Below are positions 1 through 8,795 of a stretch of DNA of 64,000 nt, piece by piece; position 1 is the first letter of the stretch; each line of letters starts with the position of its first letter. The stretch comes from Clostridium yunnanense (GTDB taxonomy: Bacteria > Bacillota > Clostridia > Clostridiales > Clostridiaceae). Both the position numbers and the translations under genes were made by a program. The notes under the pieces are model-generated. The model was given only the letters and a program-made list of their open reading frames with translations. It had not been told where the DNA came from and did not search any database. The stretch is taken from NCBI RefSeq assembly GCF_016595795.1, contig NZ_JAENHN010000066.1, forward strand, positions 214,279 to 278,278, in the 5' to 3' direction.

Positions 1-87
1 TCTATACATTTTATTAAGCAAGCAACAGAAGAAAGTGATAAGCATCTATTTGTGCCTAATAACGTTATCATAAATTTAAAAAAGTAA
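1..87 (+). CDS. 3' end of an unidentified protein gene
   Basis: An open frame runs from the window edge to a TAA at 85-87 and encodes the last 28 residues of a protein, ending VPNNVIINLKK. A terminator hairpin follows directly, which supports a real gene end. Too little is present to assign a family. Confidence 0.5.
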   Translation, partial: SIHFIKQATEESDKHLFVPNNVIINLKK

Positions 88-111
88 GATTAAGAATTAT
101 ATAAAAATTAT

Positions 112-150
112 AAAGAAACAAGTTGATTTTGAAGCTTGTTTCTTTTTTTT
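112..150 (+). terminator. intrinsic terminator of the upstream gene
   Basis: The stem AGAAACAAG / CTTGTTTCT closes a 12-base loop and is followed by a run of eight T. It separates the partial upstream gene from sigK. Confidence 0.85.
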
Positions 151-204
151 ATTTAGAACTAATTAATAAATTATTCATAAAACAAAATATTATCTCTAAC
201 AGGA

Positions 205-232
205 AACAAGTACATACTTCCTTCATACTATA
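205..232 (+). promoter_or_regulatory. putative SigK-type (or SigE-type) promoter of sigK
   Basis: AACA at 205-208 and CATACTATA at 224-232 are separated by 15 bases. This fits the Bacillus subtilis SigK consensus mACm-N15/16-CATAnnnTA at every fixed position. CATACTAT also fits the SigE -10 box (CATAC..T). It lies 28 bases before the GTG start. Autoregulation of sigK is inferred from this match and from the known SigE/SigK control of sigK in Bacillus. Confidence 0.6.
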
Positions 233-260
233 TTAATAAGCACTAGTAGGAGGAGCATCT

Positions 261-959
261 GTGTTTATTTTTAGTTATTTCATTGATGTGATTGGCAACA
301 TAGTTCTATTGTCTGGTTATATTACCGGTAATAGTACATTTCCACAACCACTAGATGAAAAAGAAGAGGAAATGTATATCGCGAAGCTAAAGAGCGGAGA
401 TTCTAATGCAAAAAACATATTAGTCGAAAGAAATTTAAGACTTGTTGCACACATTGTAAAAAAATATTCTTTTCAAAATAAAGATTTAGATGATCTAATT
501 TCTATTGGAACAGTAGGACTCATAAAGGCAATTGATTCTTACGATTCTTCTAAGGGAACTAGACTTGCTACCTATGCAGCGAGATGTATTGAAAATGAGA
601 TCTTAATGCTTTTTAGGAATAATAAAAAAGTAAAAGGAGAAGTATTCCTGCAAGACCCAATTGGAGTTGACAAGGAAGGTAATGAGATATGCCTAATAGA
701 TGTCTTAAGTAGTGAAAATGATTCAGTTTTAGAAACTGTAGAAAGCAATTTGCAAATTAGATCACTTTATAATAAGATGAATTCTATTCTTTCAATAAGA
801 GAAAAGGAAATAATCGAGATGAGGTATGGTCTCATTGATGGGCATTCAAAAACACAAAGAGAAATTGCAGCATTGTTAGGAATATCGAGGTCTTATGTTT
901 CAAGAATTGAAAAGAAAGCTCTTAAAAAACTATTTAAAGAACTTAATAGTAAAAGGTAA
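261..959 (+). CDS. sigK: mother-cell sporulation sigma factor SigK precursor
   Basis: This 232-residue sigma-70 family protein drives late mother-cell transcription. The hydrophobic N-terminus followed by a tyrosine and NSTFPQPL (about residues 20-31) resembles the Bacillus pro-SigK processing region, so a pro-sequence of about 19 residues is probably removed by a SpoIVFB-type protease. Region 2 spans about 52-120 (NLRLVAHIVKKY, ENEILM), and the region 4 helix-turn-helix lies at 199-220 (LLGISRSYVSRIEKKA). The GTG start has an AGGAGG site 8 bases upstream. The gene is uninterrupted, with no skin element, and lacks Clostridioides difficile-style loss of the pro-sequence. The neighbouring pilT, ftsZ, spoIIGA, sigE and sigG support the identity. 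Confidence 0.93.
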   Translation: MFIFSYFIDVIGNIVLLSGYITGNSTFPQPLDEKEEEMYIAKLKSGDSNAKNILVERNLRLVAHIVKKYSFQNKDLDDLISIGTVGLIKAIDSYDSSKGTRLATYAARCIENEILMLFRNNKKVKGEVFLQDPIGVDKEGNEICLIDVLSSENDSVLETVESNLQIRSLYNKMNSILSIREKEIIEMRYGLIDGHSKTQREIAALLGISRSYVSRIEKKALKKLFKELNSKR

Positions 960-1114
960 GTATTTGGCTAAATTCTTCTTAAAGTGGAGGGGTTTAGCCA
1001 ATTTTATCTGTTAAAATTATAAGTTTAAGAATGAAATGAATAACAAACTAAATTTACTACTTTTCATTAATAGAAGTAAAATTAAAATAATTTGAAGTTT
1101 TTTGTTTATATATT

Positions 1115-1143
1115 TTGCTTTATTTTAATTAAATTTGTATAAT
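1115..1143 (+). promoter_or_regulatory. putative SigA promoter of pilT
   Basis: TTGCTT at 1115-1120 and TATAAT at 1138-1143 are separated by 17 bases and lie about 43 bases before the pilT start. Confidence 0.5.
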
Positions 1144-1185
1144 TGTAGATAGATATACTTTGAAATGACATGAGGAGGGTAACCA

Positions 1186-2238
1186 GTGATAACATTAAAG
1201 GAATTACTTTCAAGAACAATCGAGGAAGGCGCCTCTGATCTTCATCTTACAGTAGGAATTCCACCGACTATAAGAGTTAATGGTAACTTAGTAAAGATAG
1301 GACAAAATAAACTAATGCCATCGGATACAGAAGCTTTTGCAAAGGAAATACTAGAAGATAGCTTCCAAAAATATAATGAGGCAGGAGAGTTTGATACTTC
1401 ATATTCAATAGCAGGACTTGGTCGTTTTAGAGTAAATGTATTTAAACAAAGAAATAGTGATGCTCTTGCGATAAGAGTTATAGCATTAAAGATTCCAACT
1501 TTGAATGAATTAGGCCATCCGGCTATACTTAAAGAATTGTGTCAAAGAAAAAGAGGCTTGGTTTTAGTTACAGGGCCAACTGGTAGTGGTAAAAGTACAA
1601 CACTAGCAGCTATGATAAATGAGATAAATCAAACTAGAGAAGCACATGTGATAACTTTGGAAGATCCAATTGAGTTCTTACATAAGCACAATAAATGTAT
1701 AATAAATCAAAGAGAAATAGGTAAAGATAGCAAATCCTATGACAATGCTTTAAGAGCAATACTTAGAGAAGATCCAGATGTTATACTAGTAGGTGAAATG
1801 AGAGACCTTGAGACAATTGCAATTGCTATTACTGCAGCTGAAACAGGACATCTAGTTCTTTCAACATTACATACAATAGGTGCTGCTAAAACAATTGATA
1901 GAATAGTGGATGTTTTTCCGCCTCATCAACAGCAGCAAATAAGAATACAGCTATCTGCCGTACTACAAGGAATCGTTTCTCAACAGCTTGTTCCTACTAA
2001 TCAAGGTGGAAGAACCTCAGCTTTAGAGACAATGGTTACTACTCCGGCAATACAAAACCTTATAAGAGAAGGAAAAACTCATCAAATTGAGTCTTCTGTG
2101 CAAACTGGCGGCAAGTATGGAATGAAAACAATGGATATGAATCTTGCTGAGTTGTATAGAAAAGGCGTTATCACTGAAGAGACAGCATTAAGTTTTTCTG
2201 TTGATAGAGAGATGATAAGCAGATTAATGATGATGTAA
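1186..2238 (+). CDS. pilT: type IV pilus retraction ATPase PilT
   Basis: This 350-residue GspE/PilT-type hexameric secretion ATPase powers pilus disassembly (twitching) at the membrane base. An N-terminal PAS-like domain (about 1-100) precedes the RecA-like core. Walker A GPTGSGKST is at 130-138, an Asp-box-like stretch LEDPIEF at 158-164, a Walker B region with DPDVILVGEMRD near 196-207, and a His-box region near 222-229. The length is normal for PilT. GTG start with a GAGGAGGGT site upstream. No pilin or other pilus genes are nearby; pilT beside sigK is a conserved clostridial arrangement, so it probably serves pilus genes elsewhere. A terminator follows 3 bases after the stop. Confidence 0.92.
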   Translation: MITLKELLSRTIEEGASDLHLTVGIPPTIRVNGNLVKIGQNKLMPSDTEAFAKEILEDSFQKYNEAGEFDTSYSIAGLGRFRVNVFKQRNSDALAIRVIALKIPTLNELGHPAILKELCQRKRGLVLVTGPTGSGKSTTLAAMINEINQTREAHVITLEDPIEFLHKHNKCIINQREIGKDSKSYDNALRAILREDPDVILVGEMRDLETIAIAITAAETGHLVLSTLHTIGAAKTIDRIVDVFPPHQQQQIRIQLSAVLQGIVSQQLVPTNQGGRTSALETMVTTPAIQNLIREGKTHQIESSVQTGGKYGMKTMDMNLAELYRKGVITEETALSFSVDREMISRLMMM

Positions 2239-2240
2239 TA

Positions 2241-2274
2241 AAGGCAACTCCTTGGAGTTGCCTTAAGTTTTTTG
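2241..2274 (+). terminator. pilT terminator
   Basis: A perfect inverted repeat AAGGCAACTCC / GGAGTTGCCTT with a 2-base loop is followed by a T-rich tract. Confidence 0.85.
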
Positions 2275-2359
2275 TAAATTTATCTACAGATTACATTAAA
2301 AGAAAATAAAAAAAGTTTTTTCGGAAATGATAGATTTAGGGCGTTATATATGTTGATGA

Positions 2360-2464
2360 CTAGTAAGACATATAGTCAAGAAATTTTATGCAATAATTAT
2401 CCGTGTTTGTTGCATAATTATGCGATACGGACTTTATAAGCTTGATAATTAAATCTCTTTTCAT
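2360..2464 (-). CDS. putative 34-residue small protein
   Basis: ATG at 2464 (minus strand) is preceded by AAAGGAGG at ideal spacing and opens a 34-codon frame ending at TAG. The product begins MKRDLIIKLIKS, is rich in Tyr and Asn, has one Cys, and shows no signal peptide or membrane segment. I recognise no family. An extended -10 promoter lies about 147 bases upstream on the same strand. The preceding small frame also starts with the residues KRDL, suggesting two related tandem peptides. The strong ribosome site is the main support; coding status is otherwise unproven. Confidence 0.42.
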   Translation of the reverse strand: MKRDLIIKLIKSVSHNYATNTDNYCIKFLDYMSY

Positions 2465-2499
2465 GGTGATTCCTCCTTTAAAATTGTATTAAATTTTTA

Positions 2500-2565
2500 C
2501 TAATACAACTTAGCCAAAGGATTCATCATATCTGTGAAATAGAGAGTTTTTAAATCCCTTTTCAC
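2500..2565 (-). CDS. putative 21-residue small frame sharing the KRDL start
   Basis: GTG at 2565 opens a 21-residue frame starting (M)KRDLKTLYFTDMM. A strong AAGGAGG site at 2586-2592 sits 20 bases upstream, too far for direct use, but is well spaced for an ATG at 2578 that opens only a two-codon frame. Translational coupling through that mini-frame is possible. The resemblance of its start to the next small frame (MKRDL) is the reason it is listed. Confidence 0.22.
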   Translation of the reverse strand: MKRDLKTLYFTDMMNPLAKLY

Positions 2566-2610
2566 AAGCTCATAACATATTAAAACCTCCTTGCTTAATT
2601 TTCTAATAAT

Positions 2611-2639
2611 ATTATATCATAAAATTGTATAAATATAAA
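2611..2639 (-). promoter_or_regulatory. minus-strand extended -10 promoter
   Basis: On the minus strand TGATATAAT (plus 2611-2619) is a TGn-extended -10, with TTTATA 17 bases upstream (plus 2634-2639). It points to the two small frames at 2360-2565. Confidence 0.5.
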
Positions 2640-2986
2640 ATCGTGTGAACGCTGATAAAGTAGATTTATAAGCAATTAATCCCAATATATAGTAAATAAC
2701 GTATAAATTCATAGATTAATATTCAATATAATGATAGTTGCTTCATTGTGCTTAATATTAATGAAGTTTATTTATAATGTCATCAAGTTATTCTAATTAA
2801 GAGTTTGAAAAAATACAAATTTAAAATACATTTATAGTTTAAATGTTTTGATAACTAAATATGTAAAAAGCTTAATATAAGCCATTAGTCTCAAAGTAGA
2901 TAATTTGGAAGGTTCACTAAAAAATCTGGTAAAGCTTATGTTAATCTTAAAAAGAAATAAATTTGAAAAGTTCATATAGTATTTAA

Positions 2987-3009
2987 AGTTATTTTATGCT
3001 AAAATAACT
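2987..3009 (+). promoter_or_regulatory. inverted repeat, possible operator before the glycosyltransferase gene
   Basis: AGTTATTTTA and TAAAATAACT form perfect 10-bp arms around a 3-base centre (TGC). The right arm overlaps a possible extended -10 (TGCTAAAAT). It ends 21 bases before the start codon, so binding there could block transcription. The factor is unknown. Confidence 0.45.
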
Positions 3010-3030
3010 ATGAACTAGGGGGGAATATTA

Positions 3031-4317
3031 ATGAATGTAATAAAAAGTTCGTTTGAGGTATTTTTAGGAATTTTTTCAAATGTAGTATTTATATTAACAA
3101 TGTATTATATGGTGCTATCTTTATTTGGTATAATAAAATTTAAAAAGAAAGATAATATAAAACCCCAAAAAACTTTTGCATTAATTGTTGCAGCACATAA
3201 CGAAGAAACTGTAATCGGAGATATAATACAAAGTCTTAATGGAATTAATTATCCTAGAGAAATGTATGATGTTTTTGTAATAGCGGATAACTGCACTGAT
3301 AAGACTGCTGAAAAAGCAAAGAAACTTGGGGCAAAGGTCTACGAAAGATTTGATAAAGAAAAAAGAGGAAAAGGTTACGCACTTGAATGGATGTTTGATC
3401 ATATATTCAAAATGAATAAAAGATATGATGCAGTAGCGGTATTTGATGCAGATAACCTAATATCTAAAAATTTCTTAACTGAGATGAATAAGATGTTATT
3501 AAAGGGATTTAAAGTTGTTCAGGGTTTTTTAGATAGTAAAAACCCTAAAGATACTTGGATAACAGGATGTTATTCTATATCCTTTTGGACTTCAAATAGA
3601 ATGTTTCAGCTTTCAAGAAGCAACTTAGGTCTTTCTAATCAATTGGGTGGAACTGGTTTTTGTATAGAGACAGATACTTTAAAAACTTTAGGCTGGGGAG
3701 CCACTTGTTTAACTGAAGACTTAGAATTTACTTGTAAACTAGTTCTAAATGGGCACAAGGTTGGTTGGGCACATGAAGCTGTAGTTTATGATGAGAAACC
3801 TTTAACTTTAGCTCAATCATGGGCGCAGAGAAAGAGATGGATGCAGGGGTTTGCAGATGTTTCTTCTAGATACTTTTGGAAGTTAATGAAAAGAGCAATA
3901 AAGGAACGTAGCTTTGTAGCTTTTGATTGTGCATTATATAGCATACAGCCTATTGTAATTATATTATTAGCAGTTGCAACTATAATGAATATAGTGCCAA
4001 ATGTATTAAATTTTTCTGGTAAAGCTATACAATTATTTAACGATTTTAACTCTGTAAATACAAGCTTGCAATCTGTTTTGATAACAGTAGGTGCATTGCT
4101 AATTATTTTAATTCAGTTTATATATACACCATTCTTATTAATACTTGATGGAAAGCTCTCTCCAAAAATATTCTTATACTATTTCATTTATCCTATATTT
4201 AGTATAACTTGGCTTCCTATTTGCATCCAAGGAATACTTAATAAAAACAACAAAGAGTGGTCACATACAGTTCATACAAGAAGTATAAATATAACTGATT
4301 TAGAAAAAGCTAATTAA
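3031..4317 (+). CDS. membrane family-2 glycosyltransferase (processive type)
   Basis: A 428-residue inverting glycosyltransferase of the cellulose synthase/poly-GlcNAc synthase class. One N-terminal membrane helix (about 10-36) precedes a cytoplasmic GT-A domain: donor-site Asp pattern VIADNCTD (83-90), metal-binding DAD (139-141), TED (228-230, catalytic base region) and the QRKRW motif (266-270, the QxxRW acceptor signature). Three C-terminal membrane helices lie between about 300 and 405. It probably makes or extends a polysaccharide or glycolipid at the membrane; the sugar cannot be read from the sequence. Start ATG with AGGGGGGA upstream; monocistronic, with its own terminator. Its place between pilT and ftsA might hint at an envelope role. 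Confidence 0.85.
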   Translation: MNVIKSSFEVFLGIFSNVVFILTMYYMVLSLFGIIKFKKKDNIKPQKTFALIVAAHNEETVIGDIIQSLNGINYPREMYDVFVIADNCTDKTAEKAKKLGAKVYERFDKEKRGKGYALEWMFDHIFKMNKRYDAVAVFDADNLISKNFLTEMNKMLLKGFKVVQGFLDSKNPKDTWITGCYSISFWTSNRMFQLSRSNLGLSNQLGGTGFCIETDTLKTLGWGATCLTEDLEFTCKLVLNGHKVGWAHEAVVYDEKPLTLAQSWAQRKRWMQGFADVSSRYFWKLMKRAIKERSFVAFDCALYSIQPIVIILLAVATIMNIVPNVLNFSGKAIQLFNDFNSVNTSLQSVLITVGALLIILIQFIYTPFLLILDGKLSPKIFLYYFIYPIFSITWLPICIQGILNKNNKEWSHTVHTRSINITDLEKAN

Positions 4318-4318
4318 A

Positions 4319-4341
4319 CTCTGCGAAAGCAGGGTTTTTTT
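4319..4341 (+). terminator. glycosyltransferase gene terminator
   Basis: A short stem CTCTGC / GCAGGG (wobble pairs) with a GAAA tetraloop is followed by seven T, immediately after the stop codon. Confidence 0.75.
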
Positions 4342-4470
4342 ACTATATTAGCTAATTATTTAACTTTGGTATAAATTACTATTATTTTTTTTGTGAGATA
4401 AAAAGGAAAATATATATTTGTGTTGAATAAATAAATATAACCTATACTAAGGAGGGAAGACGGAAGATAA

Positions 4471-5703
4471 ATGCAAAAGACAATCGTAGGTATTGATATT
4501 GGTAATGATAATATAAGTGCAAGCGTCGCTAAAGTCAGTGAAAATGATTTTGAAGTTATATGTAGTGTTTATACTCCATCAAAAGGATTATCAAAAGGTA
4601 AAATTATAGATCTAGATGATTTAACCGTAAGTCTGAAACAATGCGTTGATGAAATAAAGAAGCAGTCAAATATTAATTTTGCTTCGGCATTTATAGGAAT
4701 AAGCTCCTCCGATATTAGGCTTGTAAAAACTAAAGGGGTAGCTTTAAGCACTAGCCTAAATTTGATTACTCCTTCAGAGATTAAAGAAGCAATTTCAGAT
4801 GCTGAAAACATAGAACTTGCATCCGATGAAGTTATAATTGATGCGTTTACAGAATCCTTTTGTATAGATGATAGTATTATGGTACAAGATCCTTTAGCTA
4901 TGAAAGCCTCAAAGCTCCAAGCTAACTGTTCAGTTATAGTTGGAAAGAGAGAGCTAATGAATAGTTATAAAAATGCATTAAGACTATCAGGTATAAATAT
5001 TGAAGGCATATATATTAATAACTTAGAATTAAGAAAAATAATTTTAAATGAAAGAACAGTTAAAGAAAATGTTCTCATAGTCGATGCTGGTGCAGAGATA
5101 ATAGAAATTGCATTATATAAAAATAATGAATTAGAGTATTTATCTAGTTTGCCAGTTGGTGGACAAACTATCACAAAAGATATTTCTATCTGCTTAGAGA
5201 TACCAGAAGAGCAGGCTGAACAAGTGAAGCAGAATTATAGTGAAAATTATAAAACTTTATATAGAGAACATAGCATTGGTACACTTAAAGCTGAGTCCTT
5301 AGAAATTGATATAAAGTTGTTTAAAGATGTTGTTGAATCTAGAATTGAAGAAATTGTTACATTAATTCAAAAAGATATAAAGGAATCAGGGTATTCGAAC
5401 GAAATTAGTAATATATACATTTTTGGAAATGGCTTAGCTATGTTTCAAGATGTAAAATACTTTTTTGAAGATAAAATGCGTAAAAAAGCAATTATTGTGA
5501 CAAAAAATCAACTTGAATTACAAAATTCTTGTATAATTAATTCAATTGGTATTGTTAAAGATGCCTATGATAGGTTAAAATTAATCTATGAAGATTCATA
5601 TGACAATGGAAGTAATATAAACCATAATAGTGAAGTTAATAATAAAAAAAAGAAAAGTGGACTTATTCGTAATTTTAAAAGATTAATCGACGATTTTTTC
5701 TAA
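4471..5703 (+). CDS. ftsA: cell division protein FtsA (divergent)
   Basis: A 410-residue actin-fold ATPase that tethers FtsZ to the membrane. The phosphate-1 motif [14 protein letters not shown] is at about 7-20, followed by an SHS2/1C-like insertion (about 80-165), a phosphate-2 motif [13 protein letters not shown] (about 205-217), the GGQTITKDI stretch (about 229-237) and a C-terminal nucleotide-binding segment [12 protein letters not shown] basic, amphipathic C-terminus ([15 protein letters not shown]) is the expected membrane anchor. ATG start with AAGGAGGG upstream. It is 13 bases from ftsZ, so the pair is an operon. Identity rests on fold motifs, the anchor and the ftsZ partner; overall it is divergent from Bacillus FtsA. 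Confidence 0.88.
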   Translation: MQKTIVGIDIGNDNISASVAKVSENDFEVICSVYTPSKGLSKGKIIDLDDLTVSLKQCVDEIKKQSNINFASAFIGISSSDIRLVKTKGVALSTSLNLITPSEIKEAISDAENIELASDEVIIDAFTESFCIDDSIMVQDPLAMKASKLQANCSVIVGKRELMNSYKNALRLSGINIEGIYINNLELRKIILNERTVKENVLIVDAGAEIIEIALYKNNELEYLSSLPVGGQTITKDISICLEIPEEQAEQVKQNYSENYKTLYREHSIGTLKAESLEIDIKLFKDVVESRIEEIVTLIQKDIKESGYSNEISNIYIFGNGLAMFQDVKYFFEDKMRKKAIIVTKNQLELQNSCIINSIGIVKDAYDRLKLIYEDSYDNGSNINHNSEVNNKKKKSGLIRNFKRLIDDFF

Positions 5704-5716
5704 AGGAGGAATTATT

Positions 5717-6814
5717 TTGTTAGACTTTGATGTTGATATGCAGGAATTTGCAAATATAAAGGTAGTTGGTTGTGGCGGTGGCGGAAGCAACGCTGTTAAT
5801 AGAATGATTGTTGAAGGCTTGAAGAATGTTGAGTTTATAACAATAAATACTGATAAACAAGCACTTATGTTATCTCATGCTAATCAAAAGATACAAATTG
5901 GTGAAAAATTAACGAAGGGATTAGGTGCAGGTGCTAATCCTGATATAGGTAAAAAAGCTGCTGAAGAAAGCAAAGATGAAATATCAGAAGCTATAAAAGG
6001 AGCAGATATGGTATTCATCACTGCAGGTATGGGTGGTGGAACTGGTACAGGAGCTGCGCCAGTAGTAGCTGAAATTGCTAAATCAATGGGGATACTTACA
6101 GTTGGTGTAGTAACTAAGCCTTTTCCATTTGAAGGAAGAAGAAGAATGAAACATGCTGAAATGGGGATTGAAAACCTTAAGCAAAGAGTTGATACTCTTG
6201 TTACAATTCCTAATGAAAGATTACTTACAATGGTAGATAAGAAAACTACATTGCTAGATTCTTTTAAATTAGCTGATGATGTTTTAAGACAAGGTGTACA
6301 AGGTATATCTGACTTAATTACAATTCCAGGTCTAGTTAATCTTGACTTTGCAGACGTTAGAGCTGTAATGGTGGACAAAGGTCTTGCACATATGGGTGTT
6401 GGTAATGGAAGTGGAGACAATAGAGCTCAAGAAGCTGCTAAGCAAGCTATATCTTCACCACTACTAGAAACATCAATTGTAGGTGCAACAGGTGTGTTAT
6501 TGAACGTAACAGGCGGAGCGGATTTAGGTCTTTTAGAAATAAATGAAGCTGCGGAGATAGTTCAAGAAGCGGCAGATCCAGATGCAAATATTATATTTGG
6601 AGCTGTAATTGACGAGAACTTAAAGGATGAAATAAGAATTACTGTAATAGCTACAGGATTTGAAAAAATATCTAGAGATGTAGAGCCTCCGAAGGAAGAG
6701 ACTTTAGTAGAACCAACAGTAGCAAAAGAAGAAGTTGCAGCTACTACTGCAAGCGCTCAAAGTTTCGGAGATGAATTGGATATACCAGCTTTTTTAAGAA
6801 GAACAAAAAGATAA
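5717..6814 (+). CDS. ftsZ: cell division GTPase FtsZ
   Basis: A 365-residue tubulin homologue that forms the Z-ring. It has a GTP-binding core with the signature [10 protein letters not shown] (106-115), the upstream [16 protein letters not shown] loop, a T7 synergy loop with [11 protein letters not shown], a variable acidic linker, and the conserved C-terminal peptide DIPAFLRR that binds FtsA and other partners. TTG start preceded by AAAGGAGG with 7-base spacing. Cotranscribed with ftsA; a strong terminator follows. Confidence 0.98.
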   Translation: MLDFDVDMQEFANIKVVGCGGGGSNAVNRMIVEGLKNVEFITINTDKQALMLSHANQKIQIGEKLTKGLGAGANPDIGKKAAEESKDEISEAIKGADMVFITAGMGGGTGTGAAPVVAEIAKSMGILTVGVVTKPFPFEGRRRMKHAEMGIENLKQRVDTLVTIPNERLLTMVDKKTTLLDSFKLADDVLRQGVQGISDLITIPGLVNLDFADVRAVMVDKGLAHMGVGNGSGDNRAQEAAKQAISSPLLETSIVGATGVLLNVTGGADLGLLEINEAAEIVQEAADPDANIIFGAVIDENLKDEIRITVIATGFEKISRDVEPPKEETLVEPTVAKEEVAATTASAQSFGDELDIPAFLRRTKR

Positions 6815-6861
6815 TAATGTAAGTATCTAAATTATATGTGAATGATTAATGCCGATACTTA

Positions 6862-6897
6862 AAAATAAGACATGTTAAAGCATGTCTTATTTTTTTT
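6862..6897 (+). terminator. ftsAZ terminator
   Basis: Stem AAAATAAGACATG / CATGTCTTATTTT with a 5-6 base loop and a long T-tract. Confidence 0.9.
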
Positions 6898-7037
6898 GTT
6901 TTAGTAAGTTATATTCTAAAATTCTATCTATAAGCATATCAATATTTAGAAGAATTTATGATAAAGAGTAGAAGTTAAAAGAAGTATGGAAATAAATGTA
7001 AAATATAACCATATAAAAAAGTTTGATAGTCATTACA

Positions 7038-7072
7038 TTATGACAAAATTTTAGAATACTTAGTTTTATAAT
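7038..7072 (+). promoter_or_regulatory. putative Spo0A-activated spoIIG promoter
   Basis: TATGACAA (7039-7046) resembles a 0A box (TTCGACAA), and ATGACA within it can serve as a -35. TATAAT at 7067-7072 is the -10 after a 21-base spacer. The Bacillus spoIIG promoter is known for an unusually long spacer and Spo0A binding at the -35. The predicted start would leave only about 12 bases before the ATG, which is tight, so this is a moderate inference. Confidence 0.45.
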
Positions 7073-7091
7073 GTTTTTGAGGAGTGAGTTT

Positions 7092-7898
7092 ATGAAGGTA
7101 TATGTAGATGTAATTCTTTTAGAAAATTTTATAATCAATCTCTTTCTAATAACAATAACTTTACAAACTATAAGAATAAAGTTTTCATTTGTAAGAGCTT
7201 CTTTAGGAAGTATCTTAGGTGCCTTCTACACACTGTTATATTTTTTTCCGAGTATAAATGTATTGGTATCTCTTCCAGTTAAGCTGATAATTCCTTTAAT
7301 TATGATTTATATAACTTTAGGTAAGTTTAACTTTTTAGTTTTACTAAAGAGCTCAGGGATCTTTTTGTTATGGTCCATCTTGCTTTGTGGTTTTATTTTT
7401 GCATTTTCATTGATGAACAATCCATATGATTTGTTTTCGGCATTTACTCTTAATAATATCTATTTAAAGTATATGCTGTTAGCATTAATGATTATTTATG
7501 TTTTTGCTTATAGAACCATAATTTTTATAAGAGATAGAAAATCTTTAACAGATTTCTTTTATGAAATTGAATTCTCAGATAATTCTAAGAACTTCAGAGT
7601 TAAGGCATTTTTAGATTCAGGAAATGAGTTAACTGAACCAGCTACAACTTTGCCAGTGATATTAATAAACAGAAATTACTTGGAAGGATTTAGCGGGGAA
7701 GGTAAAGGGTCTTTGATCGTGCCATACAAAGTGATAAATGGTGGTAAAGGTAGTTTGGAGGGATTTAGAATGAATCAAATAAAATTGTATAAAGATGATA
7801 AATTAATATCCACTAAAGATGCAGTCATATGTTTATGCAAAGATCAGTTCAGCCCATATGATGATTATGGTGCACTATTATCTAGAGGAGTATTATAG
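7092..7898 (+). CDS. spoIIGA: pro-sigma-E processing peptidase SpoIIGA
   Basis: A 268-residue membrane aspartic protease that removes the SigE pro-sequence in the mother cell after septation. Five N-terminal membrane helices occupy about 5-145. A cytoplasmic protease domain follows with the DSGN catalytic motif (Asp about 175, in FLDSGNELTEP). The start at 7092 has GAGGAGTGA upstream; an earlier in-frame ATG at 7071 lies inside the predicted -10 and is not used. It is somewhat shorter than the Bacillus protein (about 309), as is usual in clostridia. sigE begins 15 bases downstream. Confidence 0.93.
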   Translation: MKVYVDVILLENFIINLFLITITLQTIRIKFSFVRASLGSILGAFYTLLYFFPSINVLVSLPVKLIIPLIMIYITLGKFNFLVLLKSSGIFLLWSILLCGFIFAFSLMNNPYDLFSAFTLNNIYLKYMLLALMIIYVFAYRTIIFIRDRKSLTDFFYEIEFSDNSKNFRVKAFLDSGNELTEPATTLPVILINRNYLEGFSGEGKGSLIVPYKVINGGKGSLEGFRMNQIKLYKDDKLISTKDAVICLCKDQFSPYDDYGALLSRGVL

Positions 7899-7913
7899 AG
7901 GGGTGTTATTTAC

Positions 7914-8621
7914 ATGATAAGTATTAGCGTTTTAATCAACAGGATATTAACAAAAATGAAGTTGTTTGCAAAAAATATATATTACGTTGGAGGTAATGAT
8001 GCACTTCCACCACCTTTAACAAAAGAAGAAGAAGAAAACCTAGTTCTTAAGCTTATTGGTGGTGACGATACAATAAGGAGTATACTCATTGAGAGAAATC
8101 TTAGATTGGTAGTATATATAGCAAGGAAGTTTGAGAATACTGGAGTAGGTGTAGAAGACTTAATTTCTGTGGGGACAATAGGTTTAATTAAGGCTGTTAA
8201 TACCTTTAATCCAGAAAAAAAGATAAAGCTAGCTACATATGCATCTAGATGCATTGAAAATGAAATACTTATGTATTTGAGACGAAACAGTAAAGTAAAA
8301 GCAGAAATATCCTTCTATGAACCTTTAAATATTGATTGGGATGGAAATGAACTTCTGCTGTCAGATATTTTAGGGACTGATAATGACATAGTTTATAATC
8401 TAATTGAAGATGAGGTAGATAAGCAGCTGTTGTTCATGGCAATGAAGAATTTAAGTGAAAGAGAGAAGGAAATAGTAAAATTGAGATTTGGCTTGTATGG
8501 TGCAAGAGAAAAAACTCAAAAAGAAGTAGCTGATATGCTTGGAATATCACAGTCATATATTTCGAGGCTAGAAAAGAAAATAATTAAAAGACTAAAAAAA
8601 GAAATTAACAAGATGGTTTAA
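7914..8621 (+). CDS. sigE: mother-cell sporulation sigma factor SigE precursor
   Basis: A 235-residue sigma-70 family protein, the first mother-cell sigma factor. The N-terminal amphipathic pro-segment (about 1-22) precedes [13 protein letters not shown], which matches the Bacillus cleavage region, the site cut by SpoIIGA. Region 2 includes [12 protein letters not shown] and [13 protein letters not shown]; the region 4 helix-turn-helix lies near 202-222 ([15 protein letters not shown]). It shares an operon with spoIIGA (15-base gap, AGAGGGGTG site). It is closely similar in layout to SigK upstream, as expected for these paralogues. Confidence 0.95.
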   Translation: MISISVLINRILTKMKLFAKNIYYVGGNDALPPPLTKEEEENLVLKLIGGDDTIRSILIERNLRLVVYIARKFENTGVGVEDLISVGTIGLIKAVNTFNPEKKIKLATYASRCIENEILMYLRRNSKVKAEISFYEPLNIDWDGNELLLSDILGTDNDIVYNLIEDEVDKQLLFMAMKNLSEREKEIVKLRFGLYGAREKTQKEVADMLGISQSYISRLEKKIIKRLKKEINKMV

Positions 8622-8722
8622 ATATATAGTTTTATTAAAAAATCTTCATACATTATTAGGGGTTTTAAGTATAAAAATGAAATTGTCAAGTGCTTTATAA
8701 ATAATTATAAATTTTTAAAATC

Positions 8723-8752
8723 GTATAAAAATGGCTCCCATAGGAAATAATT
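8723..8752 (+). promoter_or_regulatory. putative SigF promoter of sigG
   Basis: GTATA (8723-8727), a 15-base spacer and GGAAATAATT (8743-8752) match the Bacillus SigF consensus GYWTA-N15/16-GGnrAnAnTw at every fixed position. It lies about 44 bases before the sigG start. In Bacillus sigG is transcribed by SigF, so the match fits known biology. Confidence 0.65.
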
Positions 8753-8795
8753 TTTAATGCAGTAGTATCTATTACTTATAAGGGGTTGATTACAC

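Larger units (their letters stand above)
2275..3030. other. intergenic region, 756 bases
   Basis: No long gene is present. On the minus strand it holds an extended -10 promoter (2611-2619), two small frames (2500-2565 and 2360-2464) and strong Shine-Dalgarno sites. Near the right end is a 10-bp inverted repeat (2987-3009) before the glycosyltransferase gene. The stretch 2640-2985 is AT-rich with nothing I recognise. Confidence 0.6.

Noticed and set aside
5884..6420. A 178-codon minus-strand frame within ftsZ
   Set aside because: It lies entirely opposite ftsZ and reflects its codon pattern; no start site or homology.
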